NCBI GenBank assembly: GCA_026874595.1
Contig: CM049311.1
Coordinates: 32,199,176 to 32,263,175 of the forward strand
Reading direction: 5' to 3'
Length of the DNA: 64,000 nucleotides
Source of the DNA: Sipunculus nudus
Taxonomy: Eukaryota > Annelida > Sipuncula > Golfingiida > Sipunculidae
Position numbers and translations under genes: made by a program. Numbering within the stretch: the stretch's first letter is position 1; each line of letters begins with the position of its first letter. The notes under the pieces were generated by a model, which saw only the letters and a list, made by a program, of their open reading frames with translations, searched no databases and was not told where the DNA came from. Of this stretch, positions 56,097 to 64,000 are shown piece by piece.

Positions 56097-56732
56097 TTGC
56101 GGCGGGGGCATATAGTTTTACCCATGTCCGTCATTCCGTCATTCCGAAATCAAACAGTTGTACGGACTTTTTTTCGCAATGCCTGCAGATATTGGCCTGA
56201 TTTTTGGTGTGTGGGCAGATAATGACCAGTTACAGATCAAGTTCGCGTTTCGTCCCAGTTGACCTACTTTTGACCATTTTACAGCTCCTAAACTTAGAAA
56301 ATTTCATGAAAAATAGAAATTTTCATGAAAAATACATATGTACGGACTTTTTTTCGCAGTGCCTGCAGGTACTGGCCTGATTTTTGGTGTGTGGGCAGAT
56401 AATAACCAGTTACAGATCGAGTTCGTGTTTCATCCAGGTTGACCTACTTTTGACCATTTTATGCTCCTAAACTTAGAAAATTTCATGAAAAATAGAAATT
56501 TTCATGACAAATACACATGTATAGACTTTTTTTCGCAATGCCTGCAGATATTGGCCTGATTTTTTGTGTGTGGGCAGATAATGACCAGTTACAGATCGAG
56601 TTTGCGTTTCGTCCCATTTGACCTACTTTTGACTATTTTACAGCTCCTGAACTTAAAAATTTTTATAAAATTTAACAAATGTTTCTAATTTGCCCCAGGT
56701 GGGGGGCATTCATGTCATTCCGACACATCTAG
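56097..56732 (+). mobile_element. Helitron-like element F (group II)
   Basis: It starts at about TTGCGGCGGGGGCATATAG. A CCGTCATTCCGTCATTCCG tract is next, then three tandem units of 180 bp beginning at about 56161, 56341 and 56520 (ACGGACTTTTTTTCGCAATG). The 3' part has a GCCCC-AGGT-GGGGGGC stem and ends with CTAG at 56729-56732, followed by TT. Architecture is the same as B and C but sequence is distinct. No coding frame is present. Confidence 0.65.
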
Positions 56733-57476
56733 TTGTAAAATAATATTCCTGTGAAAAATAGAATAATTTTCAAGTTTGTTTTCCAGGAATATCATATACC
56801 CAATAGTTGAATTATTTGTTTGATATAATAGCAGAGTTTAGCCAAGAGGAATGATTATAATATAAAGCAGGTAAGAATAAAACAATGTTATTTGGGGTAC
56901 TTAAATTCATGAGCTGAGAAAGATCACAAAAGATTGTGACATGTCTTCGTTAAAGTACCAAAACAACTTTGAACATTTCATAATATTCAGACCTTGCATC
57001 ATACAGATATATTTCAGTGTACCACAAACAGTATGCAGGGAAACATACTAGGCTGTCTAATAACACCAGATCTTCTCAGGGGCATACATAAGGTCAATGA
57101 TGCATAGCACACTTTTTATACCAGTCTCGCACCATGTGACATATAATTAGGTAAAGAGAAAGCAACGCTCGGCTTAACAGGCATCTTGTTTAGAGTGTTC
57201 CCACTAAGAGCAGGGGAATACTGCCACGTATAAGTGAACACGTTGATGTATACCTGATATACCTGTGGATAACCGTGACTGGTGTTAGGTATATGCTTCC
57301 TACCTGGAGAGTACATAATCTACATTGCTGCCTTCTGAAGGATTATATATAGTTTTTGAAGTGAGTATGGATTTGGAGTCTTTTATCACTTGTACATCAT
57401 TAAATATTTCATCCCTGTTATAAGCTTATTTTATTCTTCCATGTTATTGTGTTTCTGCAAAGATACTTTCAGTCAG
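56733..57476. other. spacer, no recognised feature
   Basis: AT-rich intergenic DNA without supported features. Confidence 0.55.
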
Positions 57477-57926
57477 TATTGTCGTTGGCTTAATATTCCT
57501 GAGGTTAAATATCCGCAATTTTCAATTCTTCATTGTTTTGCGAGGGTATCATTTTTGCATTTCATTTTCATATTCTAATATCAGTAACTTACACAATGTA
57601 AACAATCACTATGACATCAGTTACCTAACATGTACAAGAAGCTAAGGAAGCACTGAACAGTGGAAACTTCTTCCAGCAACAGTGGGAGATGCATATAAGG
57701 ATTGATGTTATTTAAATTATCAATCTTTGAACTACAGGTGATGTAAAATGTATTCTAAAATTTACGAACAACACTTGTGAGATGCCATTGAGGCTAAAGA
57801 ATATAACTGTTCACCAGTGTGCATATGTGGTGTCTTGTTCACGAATGTTTTGTTTTCACGATAATTTCCCCTTCACCAATATTGCGAATTAAAACTCTGG
57901 CAAACAACAAGCCAACCACAGAGTTA
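57477..57926. mobile_element. diverged relative of the 35606 MITE
   Basis: The left end TATTGTCGTTGGCTTAATAT and the right inverted end AAGCCAACCACAGAG match the family of 35606-36028, including internal TTGCGA-type motifs. Ends are eroded and boundaries are approximate. Confidence 0.5.
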
Positions 57927-59154
57927 GACAAATGCATTTGGATATTATACTGATATAATATTTCTAAGGTTCACTTGAACAGCATATAACCACAGCTTGA
58001 AATTTGTTAAGTGATTGAGTTAAAAGGGGCCTAATCACCTATCTGACCTTTTTAGCATCCTGTGAGCTTATGCAATGGTGTGGCGGCGGCCGTTGGCCTT
58101 TGTCTGTACATTAACCCATACTATCTTGAAAATAGCAGGAGTTAGCATCACAAAATTTTATTGAAAAAACTAAATCATTAAAAAACTATATCAGATTTTG
58201 CTTAATTTTTGGCCAACTGCATTTTCTTAGATTTTATAGGGAAAAAGCTAAAAAACTTAAAAATCATCTTCCCCGAAACTGTTCAGCCAAATTGTCTAAT
58301 ATTTCACAGAAATGATTCCTGGAACAATATCTCTCAAGTTTGTTCGAATGGTTTAAGTGCAGTGATTTTTTGCAGAGTTACAGGAAGTTGAACTTGTCAT
58401 CTGTCCAAAAAAGAATACTAAAATTATAATCGCAGAAACGACTGGAGCTATCATCACCAATTTTTATGCCAATGTTGGTCACATGAGTCATATCTGAAAT
58501 TGAGGTATTGGTGGTGCCACCTGCATCGGCCTTTTTTGTACAGGGGTCATCAGTGCCCGCATCATACTGAGGGCTACAAAAAACTTCTTCTCTGAAACCA
58601 GATTGGCCAGATTGTTTAATATAGGTTTGTTCAAATAAGTTTGTTCAAATGGTTTTCGTTCAGTGACTTTTGGCCAAGTTTTCGGAAGCTGAATTTAGTC
58701 ATATGCCATAACAGCCCATTTTAGCTCAGTGGCTACAAAGATCTTCTTCTAAAAAACCACTGGGCCAAATTCTTAAATCTCACACATTAATTTTCCTTAG
58801 ATGTTGATAATTCAAGTTTGTTCAAATGGTTTTGGTTTAGTGCTTTTAAGCTGAGTTACAGGAAGCTGCACTTAGCCAGTTTGCTGTATCTTCCTGTATG
58901 AGTTATAAACCTGCAAAACGTTTTTTGACTGACGCCACTGAAGCCAGTTTGTTGAATATTTTACAAGAATAATCCCCACAATAGTTCTTATAATAATTGT
59001 CTTAAATGAATGTCCACATGATGATTTTTGGCTGAATTATGCAGATTGAATGATTTTAGATATTCCTCATGCCAGGCAATGTTTACAATCACAGGTGTAT
59101 GGCTCTCTGAGGCTATATAAAGATGGCTGTACATGGATTATAAATAAAAGCCTT

Positions 59155-59967
59155 GGGTTAAAATCACTCATATCTCTGCAGTGGTTTGACTAATTCACCT
59201 GAAATTCGGCATGCATATACATCCTGGATAGCTTTTTTGATTTTATGACAGGTGGCGCCACCTACATTCAAGTTTACGCTGCAGACATCCAAGCTCATAT
59301 CTCGGGAACCGTTTGACCGATTGGGCCAAAATTTTGCATGTGTATAGATCTCACATAGCTCTTCATCATATGCAAAACTGGTGGCGCCACCTGCAGCCAT
59401 TTTTGCACAGCTGCCGTCTGTTTGTCTGCCATGGGATAAAATCACTTATATCTCGGCAGTGGTCTGACATATCTGACTAAAATTTTGCAGGTTTATACAT
59501 CCCCGACAGCTCCCTTGATTTTATGACAGGTGGCGCCACCTACATTCTAGTTTATGCAGCAGACATCCAAGCTCATATCTCGGGAACCGTTTGACCGATT
59601 GGGCCAAAGTTTTGTATGTGTATAGTTCTCACGTAGCTCTTTATCATATGCAAAATTGGTGGCGCCACCTGCAACCATTTTTGCACAGCGTCCATCTGTT
59701 TGTCTGCCATGGGCTAAAATCACTCATATACATGTAGTGGTTTGACTTATCTGCCTTAAATTTGCATATGTATACAACTTGGACGGCTTTCTGGATTTTG
59801 TGGTAGGTGGCGCAACCTACATACACAATTTGGCTGCAGACATCCATGCTAATATGCAACACTTCAATCTATTTCCCCTTGCCAATTAATCCATGCCTCA
59901 CTTCACCCGTTCCACTCTGATTTAGGCGGATACACGTAGTTGCTTGTCGACTACCCGTATTCTACTT
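59155..59967 (+). mobile_element. 5'-truncated Helitron-like element C2
   Basis: It begins inside a C unit (GGGTTAAAATCACTCATATC) with no 5' hairpin. It has alternating units with GGTGGCGCCACC at 59251, 59380, 59529 and 59658. It ends with the GTAGTTG-CTTGT-CGACTAC stem and CTAC, a variant of CTAG. Confidence 0.6.
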
Positions 59968-60033
59968 CAAGAATTTGCAATCAGTAAGATGTATCTGTAT
60001 TATAATTTTGCATTCAGTATCCATCTGTAATAA

Positions 60034-62598
60034 TTGTATCTGCCAAAATGAAGTTTTGCGGATACTATGTTTTTGACCGGGTTCCGCCACCACTGCCGCT
60101 TTCATTTCTGGAGAACTCCTCTGAGAATACTGGATGGATTTTTCCAAAACTTACACCAATTATCGGGTCACATGTGAACAGGTGCCTAACCAATTGGCCT
60201 TGACCTCTGACCTTTCCTCTCTGTCCAGCGTCCATTTGTGCGTCTGTTTCCACACATAAACCCACATATCTCGGGAACTGTCTGACTGATCAGGAAAAAT
60301 TTTTTGTACAAATGTAGCCCTTGGATAGCTCTATAACATACACAAAAAATGGTGGCACCACCTGCAGCCATTTTTGCACTGTGTCCATCTGTTCATCTGC
60401 CTTGGGTAAAAATCCCTCATATCTCTGCATTTGTTTGACTAATTCACCTAAAATGTGGCATGCGTATACATCCTAGATAGCTTTCATGATTTTATGACAG
60501 GTGGTGCCACCTATATTCACGTTCATGCTGCAGATATGCAAGCTCATATCTTGGGACTTGTTCGACCAATCAGGAAAAAACAATTTTCACAAATGTAGCC
60601 CTTGGATAACTTTATAACATACACAAAAATGGTGGCGCCACCTGCAGCCATTTTTGCATAGCGTCCATCTGTTTGTCTGCCTTAGGTTAAAATCACTCAT
60701 ATCTCTGCAGTGGTTTGACCAAATTACCTGAAATTCGGCATGGGTATACATCCTGGATAGCTTTCTTGATTTTATGACAGGTGGCACCAGCTTTATTCAC
60801 GTTCATGCTGCAGACATTAAGCTTATATCTCGGGACTCTTTTGACCAATCAGGAAAAAGTTTTTTACACAAATGTAGCCCTTGGATAGCTTTATAACATA
60901 CACAAAAATGGTGGCGCCACCTGCAGCCATTTTTTGCACAGTGTCAATTTGTTTGTCTGCTGTGGGATAAAATCCCTCATAGCTCTGCAGTGGTTTGACT
61001 TTTCAACCTGAAATTTTGCATGTGTATACATCTTGGATAGTTTCTCGTTCAAATAACATGTTTACGTTGCAGACATCCATTCATATATATAACACATGTA
61101 ACTCTTTTTCCCCTTGCCACTCAATCCATGGCTTACCGTAAAATCTCCACTTAAAACCGCGGTTTAATCAAGAAATTCAAAATCTTGAAATCAGGTTGAT
61201 TTCCTGAAAGCACTGTGCGGTTTATACTAGAAGGGTTTCCTGAATATCTTCCTGACAGACATCGTTTTTGGGCCGGCGCGTGGGCGATAATATTGCAACT
61301 TTCGAAGGCAGTTCTTAGCATGCATGGGAGCCGTGTGTAAATATATTATTTACGATTATTTGTTAATTATAAATTAAATATTGCTGATTAGTTTTCGTGT
61401 GATATATAACTTGTTATAAAATCTTGGTAATTGTCACCAAATAATACGTTTACAACAACCCTGCTGTTAAACACAGCGGTCCACTTCGTTGGGCATGGTC
61501 AAGCAAAATTCAAATAAAAGCCTACTTTAAACCCATTTGCGGCATTATTTAGCAATGATTATTTGTTTAAAACGTAAAATGAATAAAAAGCTGACATCGT
61601 AAAGAGTCGCACAATGGCAGACGATCGTTTTAAAATCAAGTTTGAGTGCCGCCATGTGCTGAAACACCCCGGTATTCTGCTAAGAATATTTTGAACGGCT
61701 GTACGCGGTGGGTGGTAAATAGAACAGCCACCTATTTCGTCCCAGCGTGCCTTGCGCGAACACTGCCTTGACAAAATGGCTCTCCACACGGAAACTTTCT
61801 TCAGGAAAAAAACTTAGCCCGGACTGGCCACTTTAATTTTACCTTAAAATCACTCGTTTTCAAGCGTCATGTTTCCTATACGTGCGTATCTCGAAAAGGT
61901 AACTTCAGTTACTTTGATATTTAGTTGACCAGCGATGTTTTCAAACGCACCAGCAAATTGTGACATGGAGCGATGTCAACGTACGATGTGACGAATATAA
62001 TACCGAAGTAACCGGTATGAAAATGATTTGAATCTTCCGAGTTATTCCAGAAAATGGAATTTTCATAAAAAATTAAGATTTCAAAATATTACTTTTAGAA
62101 TTAAAAAATACAGTGACTTGAAATGGATCAGCAGAATATTTTTTCCAAAATATAATGACAAATCAGTAGCAAACAAGAATACGGCACGGAATATAAAATC
62201 TGTATAAACAGGCAGAGGTTCACCGGCCCTTACGTCTTCCCAAACTTCATGCTTGAGTGACCCTGCTAAAAAGTGTTATGATGTGTTTAAATAAAATGCC
62301 CAATTAATTTTTAAAGTGGACAGGAATGGCCGAGTCGCAACCTACGCGTGTTCATTTCTAGATGATTGCTTGATTGTGTCTTTTGTCAAATCATTCCGTA
62401 GCGAAAGTTGGTGCGGTTTTAAAGGGGGGTTCTTAGTATTTGAGCCCCTCGCGGTGTCTCGCCTGGAATTTCGGCGAAGTCCGGGTGCGGTTTTAATCGG
62501 AAGTGCGGTTTTAAGTGGAGATTTTACGGTACTTAACTGTCCTACTCTTCTGATTTTGGCGGATACACGTGGTTGCTTGTTGACTACCTGTATTCTAG
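60034..62598 (+). mobile_element. Helitron-like element C3, interrupted
   Basis: The 5' end TTGTATCTGCC has a hairpin with GCGGATAC. Units carry TTTGACCAATCAGGAAAAA-type motifs and GGTGGCGCCACC at 60631 and 60910. The 3' end has a TTGCTTG-centred stem and CTAG at 62595-62598, followed by TT. It is interrupted at 61136-62529 by a TA-flanked TIR element. The net length of 1170 bp equals C1 (1178 bp). Confidence 0.72.
61136..62529. mobile_element. young TA-flanked TIR element nested in C3
   Basis: Perfect 25-bp inverted ends start CCGTAAAATCTCC and end GGAGATTTTACGG. TA lies on both sides (61134-61135, 62530-62531). The C1 and C2 copies show the uninterrupted host sequence (CCATGCCTCACTT). The interior repeats GTGCGGTTTTAA near the right end. 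No transposase domain was recognised in 1394 bp. Perfect TIRs imply recent insertion. TA duplication suggests Tc1/mariner-type. Confidence 0.85.
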
Positions 62599-62834
62599 TT
62601 TGTCATATATTCCTGATTTCTATTTTATTTAATTTCAGCTGAAAAGCATTTTGTATTTGGAAAATGTATTTCAAAGTTATTTCATGGAGGGACCACTTTT
62701 GTGTACAGGTGGCAGCACTTGGATTACCATGGGCAGATTGCCAGAATTTGCCAGTGTCTGGATGTTGGCCATCAGCCAAGATGATGTCAGCTATATAAAT
62801 AGCTTTGTCACAGTGCCAGGATTGGAAGAAGTGC

Positions 62835-63235
62835 AGCCAGGTTAGGTCAAGAGTTCACTCAGTGCAGTAGCTGCATTCTATTGATAGCTTTGACAGACTG
62901 CCCACTGCATCAGATGTGGCACCAAAGTTCAGCCTGGATCTATTTATAGCTTTGGCAGACTGCCAACTGTGTCAGATTATGCAACAGGTCCAGAGTTCAC
63001 TCAGTGCAGCCAGGTACAGGTCAAAAGTTCAATCAGTCTAGCCAGGTGCAGGTCAAGAGTTCACTCAGTGCAGTAGCTGCATTCTATTTATAGCTTTGGC
63101 AGACTGCCAACTATGTCAGATCATGCAACAGGTAAAGAGTTCTCTCAGTGCAGCCAGGTACAGGTCAAAAGTTCACTCAGTCTAGCCAGGTGCAGGTCAA
63201 GAGTTCACTCAGTGCAGTAGCTTGAGCCAGCAATT
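62835..63235 (+). repeat. CAGTGCAGCC tandem-like repeats in D2
   Basis: About three units of roughly 180 bp contain AGGTCAAGAGTTCACTCAGT and GCAGTAGCTGCATTCTATT (near 62846, 63050, 63200). D1 has a reduced version at 29290-29520. Confidence 0.75.
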
Positions 63236-63846
63236 TGTCACAGTTCACTCGGGGCAACTGCCTTTCTCACCTAAGCCTGGTCAGCACAGTATACATCATA
63301 CTCAAGGGGAGTTTAATGTATTGGCCTGATATTTTTACCTGTCTATGCATTATTGATGGCTTTCTCGTTCATAAGACAGGTGTCGACACCTACAATGACT
63401 TCTGCACAGTGTGTGTGCCTGCTTATTTTTACGGAGGAATTTGATATATCAGCCTGAAATGGGGCATATTTATACATATTGGATAGCTTTATCATGTACA
63501 AGACTGTTGGCACCACCTAAAATAATTTTTGCACAGTGTATGTCCCTGCTTATTTTTCAGGAGGGGTTTGACATATCAGTCTGATTTTTGGCATATATAT
63601 ATTTCTCTGATAGCTTGGTTGTATAAAAGGCTGGTGGTGCCAGCTACAATCATTTTTGTGTTGTGTGTACGCATGCCAGAATTCCAGCAGTGATGTTTGT
63701 GTAATTGTTTCTTGTTCAAAATGTTTAGTACTTGCATTGTTCATATACATGTTACACATATACTTGAAAAATAATGGTCCAGCATTGGAGCCGTATACCT
63801 GGTGTGTATCCAATTGCACAGGTTCGCATTAGGCCTGTAGACCTTG

Positions 63847-64000
63847 TTTAACTAAAGGTATTTTCCTTGGAGTTTTTATAAAAATAGGCCGGAAAAGTAG
63901 GATATCACAGCACACAGACTGCTTGTTTTGTTTATATCAATGTTTTTATAATATGTGGGGGCCCAACAAAATAAAACAAATTCAACAAGGGCTTCTTGCT
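63847..64000. other. end of window, no feature
   Basis: AT-rich sequence after element D2. Confidence 0.6.

Larger units (their letters stand above)
58052..63846 (+). mobile_element. Helentron-like element D2, host of C elements
   Basis: It starts TTAGCATCCTGTGAGCTTAT and ends GCCTGTAGACCTTG followed by TT, with both flanks collinear with D1 (58052-59050 with 27387-28760; about 62800-63846 with 29240-29974). The middle, about 59155-62598, is occupied by C-family elements. It has fewer 177-bp units than D1 and more CAGTGCAGCCAGGTACAGGT repeats (62835-63235). Confidence 0.65.

Noticed and set aside
1-64000. tRNA, rRNA, LTR retrotransposon or viral genes
   Set aside because: No cloverleaf with A/B boxes, no rRNA core sequence, no long terminal repeats with reverse transcriptase, and no recognisable viral frame were found by eye.

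Overview
The window reads as nuclear DNA of a lophotrochozoan animal, most likely a bivalve mollusc. It is AT-rich and intron-rich, with canonical metazoan splice sites. It is packed with interspersed repeats that carry a (GTCC)n-type tetranucleotide tract near one end, a structure known from bivalve pearl/CvA-type elements. The species is an inference. No bacterial, organellar or viral gene was seen.

Only one host gene can be supported. It is the 3' half of TRAPPC10 (TRAPPII complex subunit, Trs130 in yeast), on the + strand, in 14 exons from 2025 to the stop codon at 33957-33959. Exons 1-5 (2025-13272) encode the end of the alpha-helical part. Exons 6-14 (14005-33959) encode the C-terminal beta-sandwich part. 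The exons join in one open frame of 760 codons plus stop. The upstream half of the gene lies outside the window. A 3' UTR follows, with an AATAAA at 34430. One intron, after exon 1, needs a GC-AG boundary to keep the frame.

The rest is mostly transposable-element sequence, much of it nested. Two groups look like rolling-circle (Helitron/Helentron-like) non-autonomous elements. Group I has ends TTAGC...CTTG and is called here A (7 copies) and D (2 copies). Group II has ends TTG...hairpin...CTAG and is called here B (2 copies), C (2 full, 1 truncated) and F (1 copy). Paralogous empty sites within the window show insertion into oligo-T or A|T targets with no target-site duplication beyond a 2-3 base ambiguity. 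Three A copies keep a short open frame resembling the end of an APE-type endonuclease, all with the same change in the expected SDH motif. Element B1 (44974-48160) sits inside A6, which sits inside A5.

Cut-and-paste elements are also present. They include two hAT-like elements with perfect 8-bp duplications (22392-22805, 50295-52031), a GGACGC-rich fold-back element with an 8-bp duplication (31743-32555), and TA-flanked TIR elements (10376-11714, 35606-36028, 61136-62529). There is also a decayed pogo/Tigger-like element with a CENP-B-type helix-turn-helix remnant (54347-55228).

From about 34.5 kb to 64 kb no protein-coding gene was found. A CpG-dense patch near 39.4-39.9 kb with two good splice donors could be the start of a downstream gene, but this is weak. 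The gene and the repeats do not form a functional system together. The repeats fill the introns and the downstream intergenic DNA.
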